DNA from: Sorghum bicolor
Taxonomy: Eukaryota; Streptophyta; Magnoliopsida; Poales; Poaceae
Direction: 5' to 3'
Length of the DNA: 64,000 nt
Assembly: GCF_000003195.3 (NCBI RefSeq)
Contig: NC_012871.2
Span: 13,929,039 to 13,993,038, forward strand
The notes under the pieces: model-generated
What the model was told of the DNA's origin: nothing
What the model saw: only the letters and a program-made list of their open reading frames with translations
The model's database searches: none
Translations under genes and position numbers: made by a program
Shown: positions 36,403 through 48,400 of the stretch, piece after piece
How positions within the stretch are numbered: the stretch's first letter is position 1
How the letters are laid out: the number at the start of each line of letters is the position of its first letter

Positions 36403-36672
36403 TAGAGGTGAAAACAGATCGGATACTAACGGATATCACTGATATCATATTTATTTTTATATTTTTGGTCGGATTCGAATACGGATAATGTCAACAATGT
36501 CGGGTAAGATACGATTGGATGTCGACATCATAAATATACGATTTAAATATTTGGATACAGATACGGTATCGGATATTAAACATTCGGACTCGGATACGGA
36601 CAGATGTCAACCCCTCTAAACGAATTCGGTCTCGAATACGGTCGAAAAATATCCATAACATTTTCATTCCTA
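36403..36672. mobile_element. hAT-type MITE
   Basis: A perfect 8-bp duplication GTGTTTGC flanks the element (36395-36402, 36673-36680). The ends TAGAGGTGAAAAC and the complement of TAGGAATGAAAATG form imperfect TIRs typical of hAT. It is 270 bp, AT-rich and non-coding, with GGATA-rich subterminal repeats. Confidence 0.85.
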
Positions 36673-36680
36673 GTGTTTGC

Positions 36681-37163
36681 GCTGTGATCGAGTGAGATCA
36701 GTATGCACGTGTGCCTGTGTCCAGAGTGTAGCCAAGCATATAAAGATGTATAATGAACAAATCGAATCAATCTAATAATCCTGCAAACAAGCTCTGTGGA
36801 TGAGCTAGGGGGAAAGGGGGGAGATGTTTGGTTTCTTGTGCTAAAATATGAAGCTGATTTTGTCAAGGATAGTGATCTCATGACATCTTCTCTTTGCGGC
36901 TGCGGATGAATCATTTGCCAAAGGCATGGCACAGAATGCTATGGCAAAAGCTTATATTCGTCGGCAGCTGCATAAGGCCTTCACCAACGTAGGCTACAAG
37001 AAACATTAGCCTTAGTAAAAAGCAGTTATCCATGTAGCTCGGGATGGATGGAGCCATCAATTCTCACAGCGCAAGCCATATGTATTGGACCACGAGCATT
37101 ACTTTTTTCTCTCCAAACGTCACTCTCAAACCATTGCTTTTTGGAATCTATCAACCAATCTTA
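36681..37163. other. Gene-free spacer
   Basis: No gene, repeat or regulatory signal that I can support. Confidence 0.4.
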
Positions 37164-37406
37164 GGCCTTGTTTATATCTACAAAGTTTTTAGATTTTGGT
37201 ACTGTAGCACTTTTGTTTTTATTTGACAAACATTGTCCAATCATGGAGTAACTAGGCTTAAAAGATTCGTCTCGCGATTTACACGCAAACTGTGCAATTA
37301 GTTTTTGTTTTCATCTATATTTAATGCTTCATACATGTATCGCAAGATTCGATGTGATAGGAAATCTTGAAAAGTTTTTGGTTTTTGAGGTGAACTGAGC
37401 AAGGCC
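37164..37406. mobile_element. Tourist-like MITE, GGCCTTGTTTA family
   Basis: Starts GGCCTTGTTTATATC and ends GAACTGAGCAAGGCC. The length (243 bp) and the internal ATTCGTCTCGCGATTTAC and ATTAGTTTTTGTTTTCATC segments match the younger element at 56107-56349 in reverse orientation. No clear target duplication remains. Confidence 0.75.
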
Positions 37407-37596
37407 CCAGAGTGTTCTATGCCTGTTTTGCTTCCTTTTTAGCTCAAGCCGATGCTTTTTTGACGAGGCAACATTCTCTTCTGCAAGACAATATGACACA
37501 CTGCAAAGCCACCTTCAGACTGTCTCTCTCCTCCACTCTGTTATCCGAGCCTAGCTGTCTCTATGGGGCTAACGACACGGTGGCGCGTTGGGCATG

Positions 37597-40153
37597 TGAA
37601 GGGTCGAGATGGCAGACTAGGGGGGTGAATAGTCCTTTCTAAAACTTAAAGCGTCGGCTAACCGAAATAAGTGCGGAATTAAAACTATCGGTCTAGCCGA
37701 GACTACACCCCTCTATCTAAGTTCTCTAGCACCTTGTAAAAGATCCTAAATAAGCAAACAAGGTGCTACCTTAGCAAGAGCTCACCTAACCAATTCTAGG
37801 AGCAAGGTCACACAAACCGATGCCACCAGTACTTTGCAAACCGGAGAGCTCCTACACAACTAACCGGAGAGCTCCTACACAACTAGTAAGCAAAAGCTCA
37901 AAGCTCCTAAGCTCACTAGCAATGCTCAATAACAAGGCAACCAATTCCAAATTAGAGAGCACAAAATACTTAGCTACACAAACTAAGCAATGTGACTAAC
38001 AAAGTTACACAAACCAAATTAGTCACGCAAGGGAACTACTTCTAGCTACACAAGCAAGAAGGTAACTAGCAAGCTACACAAGCTAACTAATTACAAGAGA
38101 AACTACACAAGCACAAGTATATGAAAATAAGCACAAGCTTGTGTTAGGGACTTGCAAACCAACGGGAAGAACAATGTTGACACGAAGATTTTCTCCCGAG
38201 CTTCACTTGGTTGCCACCAAGCTATGTCCCCGTTGAGACAAGCTCCAAGGTTGCCGCTAGTCCTCTTGCTAGTGGTGACCCGCAAGTCACACTCTCCCAC
38301 GTGGAGTGCTTACCACAAGCTCTAGCACTTGACCCGGCCGGACCACTTGCCGCTCTTCACGTCTCGCTCAACTAGAGTTGCTCTTCGCGATCACCGCGTG
38401 GTGAGCACCGTACCCCTCACAATCTCTTCTCCGAAGCACCGCACAATCTCCTTGCGTGCTTCGATGGAGTCACAAGCCATCAAGGAGGTGGCAACCTCCA
38501 AGAGTAACAAGCACCACCGGCTTGCAACATGAACACCTAGTGCCACTCGATGCAATCTCTCAATGCAACGCACTAGAATCACTCACTCGCTATTGATTCG
38601 CACTCTTGCAAGCACAAGTGAGTTAGAGGCTTTCGTAGCACTCCCCAAGCATGGACACTAAGTCCCAAGGGTGCTCTGCACTAGCCAAGGCCAGCCACCA
38701 CTTCTATTTATAGCCCCAAGGGCTAAACTAGCCCTTACCCCTTTACTGGGCAAAACACGTGGGCACCGGAAGCGCTGTAGGGAGCCACCGGACGCTCCAC
38801 CCCAGCGTCCTGTGCTCAGGCGTCAGCCACGTGTCACTAGCCATTTGAACTCGACCGTTGCCGCCAACGGCTACTACGCACGCGCGCCTGCACAGCATCA
38901 CCAGACGCTCTACTGCGTCACACCGGACGCGTCCGGTGCACACCAGACCCATGCGCAGAGAGCTCCGCAAACTCACAGGGTCACCGGACGCGAGCCACCG
39001 GACGCACCCTGAGCATCCGGTGCTCACCGGACTCATGCGCAGAGAGGGTCGCCAAACCGCCTGCACACCGGACGCTGAGCACCGGACTAACTCCGGTGCG
39101 TCCGGTGCACTCTGCACACCTGCGCCACAGACACCACACCGGACGCTCTAGACCAGCGTCCAGTGCTGCCAACACCAGCGTCCGGTGAGTGTTTCTCAGC
39201 CTGCAACTTCTCCAAATTTCCCAGCGGCGCAATAGAAAATATACACTTAATTTTCTCAAAAGCGCCGAGGAACTCCACCTCCTCTCAACCCTAGGAACTC
39301 CACCTCCTTTGTAAATGTGCCAACACCACCAAGTGTACACCACAATGTGCAAGTGTGTTAGCTTTTCACAAACATTTTCCCAAAGGAGTTAGCCTCTCAA
39401 ACTTGCCACGCCACTTGATCCTAACACATATGCAAAGTTAGATTGCTCAAGTGGCACTAGATGACCGATATGCAAAACAAGTTTGCCCCTCTTGATAGTA
39501 CGACCATCTATCCTAAATCTGGTCATAAACTTCTCTACACACCTATGACCGGTGAAATGGAAATGCCCTAGGTTATACTTTTGCCTTGCGCATTCCATTC
39601 CATCTCCTATAATGTTGATGCAACACATGCACCAACCAATCACCAAATGATATGATCCACTTCATATCATCACGTGACCGTATTGGTTCATCGATCTTGA
39701 CCACACTTGCTCTTCACCGTTGCCTTGGTCCATCGGCGCCAAGTCTTGCTCAAGCTTCACCGTCACACGCGGTCCCTCGCTTCAAAGCCTCCGACTTACC
39801 CTTCACTCTTGCAACCGGTCCATCGAGCCAAGCCTCATCTTGATCTTCTCCACCTTGGTCACATGACTCCATGTCATGTCTCATGTGCAATGAGCTCCTC
39901 CATCATCAAATCATCACCTGTGGACTAATCTCCTGTGTATCTCACATAAACACTATTAGTCCACCTAAGTTGTCACTCAATTACAAAAACCAAACAAGGA
40001 CCTTTCACATGACTCCATGTCATGTCTCATATGCAATGAGCTCCTCCATCATCATATTATCACCTATGGACTAATCTCCTGTGTATCTCACATAAACACT
40101 ATTAGTTCACCTAAGTTGTCGCTCAATTACCAAAACCAAATAAGGACCTTTCA
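37597..40153 (+). mobile_element. Solo LTR with 5-bp target duplication GCATG
   Basis: 2557 bp, starts TGAAGGGTCGAG, ends GGACCTTTCA, and is flanked by GCATG (37592-37596, 40154-40158). It contains no coding region and no second LTR, so it is a solo LTR or a non-autonomous unit. Inside are a 23-bp tandem pair (37849-37895), a cluster of ACCGGACGC-type motifs (38760-39190) and a 146-bp tandem pair at the right end. Confidence 0.8.
39860..40151 (+). repeat. 146-bp tandem duplication at the LTR end
   Basis: 39860-40005 and 40006-40151 start CACATGACTCCATGTCATG and both end in ...GGACCTTT. They differ at about ten positions. The terminus of the LTR is therefore doubled. Confidence 0.9.
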
Positions 40154-40158
40154 GCATG

Positions 40159-40987
40159 GCCTAAGAAGTTGAGAACTAAAGATGTGCATGCAACCCATGG
40201 GCCCGAGGCATGGTAATTTGGCCCGGTCCGAGCACAGCCCAACACGGTGGGAAACGGGCGTGTGCCGGCCCATGACACGTAGTAGGCCGTGCCTGGGCTG
40301 ATGCCTTGGCACGCCGGGCGGCACGGCCTGGCCCGCTAACAACGACCAGCCCGTTAGCGGCTCAAGCAAGTATATAAGACGAGGAGAGAGGGCGCCCTAA
40401 CCCTAATCCCATTCGGCGCCACTCCCACTCCCCGCCCACGCCGCTGCTGCCCACTGCTCCCCACGATGGCACGACCCCACCCCACCCTGCCCCAAACCCT
40501 AATCCCCACCTGCGTCGTCGCTCCCCCATCGAGCACTAGCTGTCTTCATGCACTCCGGCGAGGTCGCCACCGCCGGATCTACAAGATCCTCATTCGTCTT
40601 CCACTCTTCTCCGTCTCCGCCACTCGTCTGCTCCATTTCTTCATTGTTGGACTTTGTCTCTAGCTCTCCACCGCTCATCTTCCTCTTCTCCTTCTCTATC
40701 TAAACCCTAGATCCAGATCCTACAATCTAACCCCCTTCTTCTTTGTTCGCAGGTCACCGACATCAAGCTGGTGCTGCCGGAGGCGTTGAGGAAAAATTCG
40801 AGAGGTGAAGAAGGAGATGTTGTGGTGGCCATGGCGAACAACGATGGTGAGGACGTCTACTCGTACTTGCCAACCTTGGCCGATGAGCTCAGGGACTACG
40901 GGTTGCTCGGAGAAGACGATGACATGACAGATGTTGCTGACCTCTTGTTCGGTGCAGGGCCATCGGCTACCTCTGGTGTGGGGCGTG
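40159..40987 (+). pseudogene. 5' fragment of a gene, possibly a hAT-type transposon gene
   Basis: The sequence reads like a promoter and first exons: a TATATAAG box at 40371-40378, a CT-rich leader with AAACCCTA boxes, and an intron acceptor TTCGCAG at 40744-40750. A frame then runs from there to 40987, where an LTR interrupts it. The visible protein contains MANNDGEDVYSYLPTLADE and an Asp/Glu-rich stretch. The upstream GATGTGCATGCAACCCATGG and scattered GGCCCG repeats remind me of subterminal regions of grass hAT elements. That is a weak inference; a captured host gene is the alternative. Confidence 0.35.
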
Positions 40988-43234
40988 TGAAAGGTCCAAA
41001 TGGCTAGAGGAGGGGGGTGAATAGCCTATTTAAAAATTCTACAAACTTCACTAAGCAAGTGTGTTAGTAAAATAAATGGTGAAGCTATTCTAGCACTAGC
41101 ACAACTAAGCTATGCAAGCCACCTACACAAGTCTAGCAAGAAAGCCAAAAACTAAGTCACAACAAGAAAGCACAACAAAAGGCTATCTACACTCCTAAAC
41201 AAGAAGGCTAAGCTAAACAACTAGCAAGGTATTGAAAGCCCAAGTTTGGTTTTAGTAATTAATGACACCAAGTTGCTAATGCCTTGTGTTTAAGTGATTT
41301 GAGTTAGGCATAGCAACACATGTGATGAAGGTGCATGGTGGCATGGAAAGGTGGCCACATGATTACAAAGAGATGAAGCATGATGTGGAGATCATGGTGA
41401 TAGACGAGGAGTAAAGTTATCAAGGCAAAGGTATAAACATAGGGTTTTACTTTTGCCGGTCTAAGATGAGTAGAGAAATGATCGACCGGATTTAGGATAG
41501 ATAGCCAACTATCAAGAGGGGAAATCACGGTCATCTCTTAAATCAAGTGCTACTAGGTCTATATCTTGAGCATATGCATTAGGATCTAGTAAAGTGCTAA
41601 CTTAACTCCTTTGGTGAAAATGTTTGTGAAATGCTAACACACATGCACTTTGGTGGTGGACACTTTGTGGTGTTAGCACATTTGCAAAGGAGGTGGAGTT
41701 CCTAGGGATGAGAAGGGTGAGGGTTCCTATTGCGCTTTTCGAGAAAATGAAGTGCATATTTTCTATTGCGCCGGTGGGAAATTTGGAGAAGTCGCGAGAG
41801 TGTTTTCTCACTGAGAAACACTCACCGGACGCTGAGTGCGGAGGCACCAAACGCTGGCCTCAGAGTCCGGTGTGCTGTCAGTGTTTAACCCTGCTAGGGT
41901 TGAGCACTGGACGCACTCTGGTAGCGTCCGGTGGTTAGCGTCTGGTGTGAGGGGTCTTTGCAACCCTCTCTGCGCGTGGGTCCGTGTGAGCACCGGACGC
42001 TACCGGTGCTTAGCGTTCGGTGACCCTGCGGTTTGCAGAACTCTCTGCGCATGAGTCTTGTGTGCACCGGACGCGTCCGGTGTGGACCTGCAAAGCGTTC
42101 GGTGATCCGCAGGTGACCGTTAGGATCTGACACGCGAGATTCAGGACGGACACGTGGCCAACTCCAGTGCACCGGACGCAGGGAGTCGAGCGTCCGGTGC
42201 TCACTTAGTAGCGTCCGGTGCCCCCGTTTTCAGCCCTGTGAAAACAGCCAACGTTTAGTTTCTTTGAGGGGCCTATAAATAGAAGGTGGCCGGCTTTGGG
42301 AGGCTCTCTCTTGCACATTTGATTACTTGAGACATACATTGAGCTAGAGAACACTCCCTCCACTCATCTCCTTGCTTGATTGCTAATCCTAGTGAGATTG
42401 AGTGAGATTCAAGTGCATTGCTTTGAGAGTTGCATTTAGTGGCACTTGTTTCTTGAGTTTGCTGCGGATTTCTTGTTACTCTTGGGTGTTTCCCGATGCC
42501 CTAGATGGCTTGGAGCAGCGGTGGTGTTGAGCTCGTGATTGGAGATTGTTTCGAGCCTCACCAAGTGATTTCTGAGGGGTTCTTGAGCCTTCCCCGTGGG
42601 AGATCGCAATTGGCTACTCTAGTGGAGTGCTTGTGGCTTGGAGGATCCCCATCTTGTGAGTGGATGTGCGGCACCCGCTGAGGGTTTGGCTTTGAATTGC
42701 CAATTAGCTCGTGATCCATCAAGTGGGTGTATCGCCACAACGAGGAGTAGCTTGCCGGGAAGCAAGTGAACCTCGGTAAAAATCTTGTGTCATCTCTTGC
42801 CGAGGTATCTCTTGTGATTGTGTACGTGATTGATTGGATATATCTCTTCTCTACAACGTCGGTATAACAATCACTCTCCTCTCTTTACCTACTTGCCTAC
42901 CTTGTTAGTTTAGCTTGTGTAGCCTAGTTCTTGTTAGTTTAGAGTTGTTGTGTTTTAGTGTTTAGCCTTCTTGCTAGACTTGTATAGGTGGCTTGCATAG
43001 CTTAGTTGTGCTAGTGCTAGAATAGCTTCGCCACTTATTTTACTAACTCACTTGTTTAGTAAAGTTTGTAGATTTTTAAATAGGCTATTCACCCCCCCTC
43101 TAGCCATTTGGACCTTTCAGGTATGTAAGTAAGTAAAGGAGTGAAAAGTGATTGTTATACCAATATTGTAGAGTAGAAATATGACCAATCAATCACTTAC
43201 AATCACAATCACAAGAGAGAATCTTCGGCAAGAT
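40988..43234 (+). mobile_element. LTR fragment interrupted by a second LTR of the same family
   Basis: 40988-41232 starts TGAAAGGTCCAAATGG and continues at 43125-43234 on the other side of the nested element. Both parts match, in inverse orientation, the right ~350 bp of the nested LTR. The right side is cut off by the next LTR at 43235. Confidence 0.75.
41233..43119 (-). mobile_element. Nested solo LTR with target duplication GGTAT
   Basis: 1887 bp, plus-strand ends TGAAAGCCCAAGTTTGG and GGACCTTTCA, flanked by GGTAT (41228-41232, 43120-43124). By its subterminal sequence it is related to the solo LTR at 37597, in opposite orientation. A second cluster of GCGTCCGGTG motifs lies at 41820-42220. 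There is no coding region. Confidence 0.8.
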
Positions 43235-44079
43235 TGAAAGGACCTTGATGTCGTCTAGAGGGGGGTGAATAGGCGTTTCTAATCAGCAATTAAAAACATG
43301 CAGCGGACTAGCAGACCGCGGAACCTCTGGGTTGAAAAGCGGAACCTCCAGGACATGAAACCTCCTGGCTAAGTCGCAGAGCCTCCTGGCATCACAGAGT
43401 AGTCAGCAGCTGCTACACCAAGAGATCAAGAACTCAAGCCAAACTTGAAGGTGTGTTTGGTGGTGATGCCCAGTGGCAAGTCCACGAAGTACCTACACTC
43501 ACAAACACACACAACCAAGTAGATCGAGTGGAACACAAATAATGCAATTCAAAACATAGAGGGCAAGACACACAATTTATCTCGTGGTTTAGCTCGCCAC
43601 CAAGGCTGGCTTAGTCCACGTTGTTGAGGAAGCCACAAAGGCTTTGGGTCTCTTCCAACCCTATCCTCTTCTCAAGTTCAACACCGAGGTTGAGCTTGAG
43701 GTTTCCACTATGATCTCCAAGTAATACAAACTTCTCGCGGCTCACCACAAGCATGGGAGCTCGCCAAGCAACGCCTAGCCGTCTAGGAAGCTTCACCTCC
43801 AAGAGTAACAAATGTGCAACGAATGCTTGACGCAGCTGACAAGTGCTCAAGGGTTGATTTGCTCTTAATAGCTCTCTAACACTTGATTAACTACTAATCA
43901 CTCACTCTCACAAAGAGAGGGGTTAGAGAGAGAGAGAGCTCTCACAAGGCTTGGAATAGGTTGGGAGTGAAATGGGAGCCAACAGCTCGGGCAGAAGACG
44001 TGGGATGAGTATAAATACTCACCTGACAAAAACTAGCCATTGGAGGTCAAAACTAGTCGTTACGACCTACAGACCCCAG
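43235..44079 (+). mobile_element. Truncated LTR
   Basis: Starts TGAAAGGACCTTGATGTCG with the GGGGGGTGAATAG motif shared by the two neighbouring LTRs. It ends abruptly at 44079 where copy C begins. No target duplication can be checked. Confidence 0.65.
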
Positions 44080-45179
44080 AACATTGCCTAAGAATCTATG
44101 ATATTTGAAGGTCATCCTTGTATTTAAGCTTCTTTGTGAAGCTAATATGTGTGAATTTTAATACCACAGAGCATATAGCAATTGCCTCTGTTTGTGTGGA
44201 TGAATTGCTATGTGCATGCTTTTATCCAACGATCTGGTGGTGAGGATAAGTCATTGCTGGATGAATTGCTATGCGAATAGTCAGTCAGTTAGATAATTTG
44301 TGTTCTGTAGGTTGAGCAAAGAAGCAACTGCTGATACCACAGCTAGGCAGGCAACACTGCCTCTGCCATAACAACTGATTGTATTTTCGATGCGTCCTTG
44401 TATGTATACTGATTGTGTTTGGCTGCACCCGAGTGTTGACGATGAGCACTCCTAGTTCTGCTGGTCTGCATGTAGATGCATGCATGGTGATCGATATGGT
44501 AGTGTAGATGCATCAGTGATCTGTGAAGCATCTTGGTCCACGTAGTATGGCTGGTATTGTGATTGTGACCCTGGAGCCCTATCCTGCTACGTGAGGTGTT
44601 GGTACTGTTGTGTTTAGTTTTGTGTCCTTGTTCCTGCATTTGAAACATCAGTACCTTGCAATATGTGTTGGCGTGGTAGCTGTTGAGTTCCTGCTGGTGG
44701 CACATCGATCCTAGCATTAGGTTGGAGCTGGGGTCTTATTGTGTGTTGTGTTTGTGAGCTCTTGGGTGTAACCTGTTTATCACTTGCACACCAATTTAAT
44801 TAAACTGATGTGCACGTTAGGGCTTGGTGGAGACTGATCCCTAGAGCGTTCCAGTCTTTGTGGCAGTGTGATCGTCCTTGCGATCTGTTCGTCATTTGTA
44901 TTTTCGATTAAATTGGCAGTTTGTGCATATCTGCTGTCACTGCTTTGTGTATTTACCATATTAACCGAAACCAGGATTTGTTGCTGAGTCTTTTATCATT
45001 TCTTGCCTTCTAGGTATACCACAAAATTATTAAATTTTTTTGGAATAAATCATCAAATAAGTTAGGTTGAAGTTAAGTGCGAAGTGGGGGCTGGTTGGTA
45101 GCCTGCAAACCAGAAAACCCAAGCCTAGTTGCTAGAGAAGAAAAGCCTGCATGGTCTATTAAATATAGACTAAAAAATA

Positions 45180-45439
45180 CTCCCTCCATCTCAAATTGTA
45201 AGTCATTCCAAGAATCTTGGAGAGTCAAACTTTCCTAAGTTTGACCAAATTTATATGATAAAATAATAATTATTATGATACAAACTAAGTATCATTAGAT
45301 TCTTCCTTAATTATATTTTCATAGTATACTCACTTTATGTTACAAATCTTTGTATTTCTCTCTATAATTTTGGTCAAACGTGAAAATACTTTGATTCTTC
45401 AAGATTTTTGGAACGACTTACAATTTGGGATGGAGGGAG
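45180..45439. mobile_element. Stowaway MITE, copy C
   Basis: Counterpart of 2992-3251 with the same ends and TA flanks. Confidence 0.9.
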
Positions 45440-45442
45440 TAA

Positions 45443-48400
45443 CTAATTACATAGATTGTGACTATTTTATAAGAAAAATCTTTTAAGCCTAATTAATTCA
45501 TAATTTGATAATGTGATGCTAATCATGTGCTAACGACAGATTAATTAGGCTTCATAAATTTGTTTTGTGGAGTATTGTGGTCTTCTGTAATTTATTTTAT
45601 TATTACTATCCAAATACTCAATGTGACACTCTATGTGACAGTCGATGTGACACCTAAAACTTTGCACTCTGGGTATAAACAAGACCAAAATATAGGCATC
45701 ATTTTCAATCTGACCGCTGACTGTCCCCAACAATGCAACCTATACCCAAAATAGGCCCTCAACAATGCTTTACCTACTCAGAAACGCCTCCCAACAAATG
45801 ACCTATTTTGCGTTCCGAATGACCACAAGGCGGGGTGGGAGGCGAGCAGCAGTGCTTGATGGGGACGTAGGCGGGCGACGCTCGACGGGGATGGATGCAG
45901 GCGGATGTGAGTTCCTCCTCGCCTGTGGCCGCCGAATCCAGTATGCTCCTCGCCTGCGACCGCTGGATCCAGGAGGGAGAGGCGCCATGCTCGGCGGGGA
46001 GGAGCAGCGCCAGGGTAGGGAGGCAGAGGAGGGGCGGCGCCGGGTAGGGAGAGAGGAGGGGCAACGCTCGTGCGGGGAGAGAGAGAAGGAGGGGCGGTGC
46101 TCAGCAGGAATTTGGGTTCCCTGTTGGAGGAGGGTCATTTTGAGTGCTTTGCTTGTTCACTGTTCATGACCCAAAAGGCAGAAATGGGTCTCGGTTTGAG
46201 TGGGCTCCGTTGGAGATAGGAAAATAGCGTTGCTTACCATATGCATTGAGTACCATCTAGCTCGATCTCCAATGGACACTGCCACATTGATGTGAATGTT
46301 TTGATGCATGGCGTGGCGGAACTTTATGTTGACCGTTATTGGTGGCTGTCCCTGCAGTTGCGAACTAGGAAATAATATGTCAGTACTCTTGTTGTAAAGT
46401 TCCTTTGGTGGCCGGTTTCCACCTGAGAATGTTATTTTCCTGGCTGCAAATAGTGGGAACCTCCAAAATAGCATTTGTCGCGTCGTGGCTGAAAGTGTTT
46501 GCGAGAAGATCTCTATATTCCGGTTTTGAGTGTTGCTGTGCCAAAGGTCAGCAACCAATTTGGGCAATGGGTTTTGTAGGATTAGGATTGGAAGGTTGAG
46601 ATGGTCATGTATATTTGACCAAAAATGACACCATGGTTGGGACCAGATGCAAGTGTTTCCTTTGTGGATTTGGTTATGCAATTGCCACTGAGGATGTCTT
46701 TGCGTGGGTGACCAGAATATCGATTTTGGTTCCTGATGCTTTGCCTTCTAGAAGATTTGTTCGCATAATATTTGGTTTTAAGGATATCATTAAGAAACTT
46801 GGATTTTTTTTTTGTGTGTGTGGCAATATTCCAAGAAGCATGTAGGATGAGGCTTTTGTTTATGCCGTGCAGGTCTCTGATACCCAGATCACTATTTTTT
46901 TGGCTCACAGATGCCGTCCCCAGAGCAGAAAGCTTTAGGGGAGCTAGGATAGTGATCTTGGATACCTGCCGATGAGAAATGTCCGATGCTAAAGTTGATT
47001 TTCTCGACAGAGGATTTAAAGAAAAGAACGGTGGACATACAGTAGACGGGTATTGAGACTAGGATAGATTGGATAAAAAGAGTTGGCGAGAGTTACAGTT
47101 GCAAGCGAGTAACTAAAGTAGTAATTCTTATATATATACAATGCCATTAATTTAGCCTATATTAGATCTTACGCATCACAATCCAAACCAACATAAATAT
47201 GCACAATATGTTGTGTTTGATTATCTTGTACATGCAAAAATAAAGTAGAAAACTGCTACGGCCTGCGTGCAGGCACACAACTCCACCCGCACACCTTCTC
47301 TTTCCCGCGTGCATTCCCTTTTTCCTCGTGTGCTCCCTTGCAGCCTTATCATTCTACTGGCTCTGATGACGTCTATGTCACATCCGCTGCTGCCCTCGAC
47401 CCCCTCTAGATCTGACATTTTCCCCTTATTCTTTAGTGGGTGCCCACTGCCCCGCCGCCTCGCCGTGGCGCGGTAGGGTCTTGTTGGAGCTTTGGGGCAG
47501 ACTCCTTCTCCCCCACCCTCCAGCTGCTACCATGGCCATGGGCGCCTCCGTCCCGACTTTTCCCGGCTGCCTCCTATGCCGCCGAAACCCTAATTACCCC
47601 CTCCTCCTGTCATCCCTACCGTCTAGCTGACCTGCCTTCCCGAGCCCCTTCTAAACCTGTCGGAGTTGAGGAAGAAGAGAGGGAGAGTCGAAGAGAGAGA
47701 GCACTGAACCCACCACTGCCCAAACCCTAGTTGTTGTCGTCTTCTTCTTTGTCATCGCAAGCATGGTCAGATGTGGATAAGTGGGAGCGGTCCGATTGTG
47801 AATGGACGATGGATCAGCATGTGCAGGATGTTGAATGAAATCCTGCACGCTCAGAAAGAAGCATTCCCAAATAAAGTAAGATTTGTTTTTGTTCATCTAC
47901 TGTTCGGTTAAACTATAGAGGCGAAATTTTTTTTTTATGAACCCCATCAATTTGTGCAAGTCTACATGTTTTTGTTCATCTACATTACCTAATACAATCA
48001 AATCTAGTTTACTAGCTAATGCAGCATTAGATTTGCTTTAAACACTCTACAAATCTGTATAAGGGGCTCTACGGACAACCGAATACGCCTAAACAACACT
48101 TCAAAAGCGCTATGAGCACCATATAAATCTATACAAGAGCCTATGCAGGCAACAAACACAGGTAAATTGAACTACAAATGCTAGGATATAGGCAACCGAA
48201 CGCACCCGTACTACTCGGATTTCTCGTGCTTTGAACTTCATGTAGAAATATATAAATCGATAAAAAAAACCGTCACCACTAAGGCTGATGTTACTAGCAT
48301 TGACCAACAAGGAAAGCTAGCGAAGTCACAATCAACTGCAAATCAAGACACCATCTATCTCCACACATGCAAGATGCAGCAAACAAATAGGTGACCATAA

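Noticed and set aside
40983..43124. A single composite element with 245-bp terminal inverted repeats from 40988 to 43119
   Set aside because: No matching target duplication at those ends. The GGTAT duplication at 41228/43120 and the continuation of the host LTR at 43125-43234 fit nested LTRs better.
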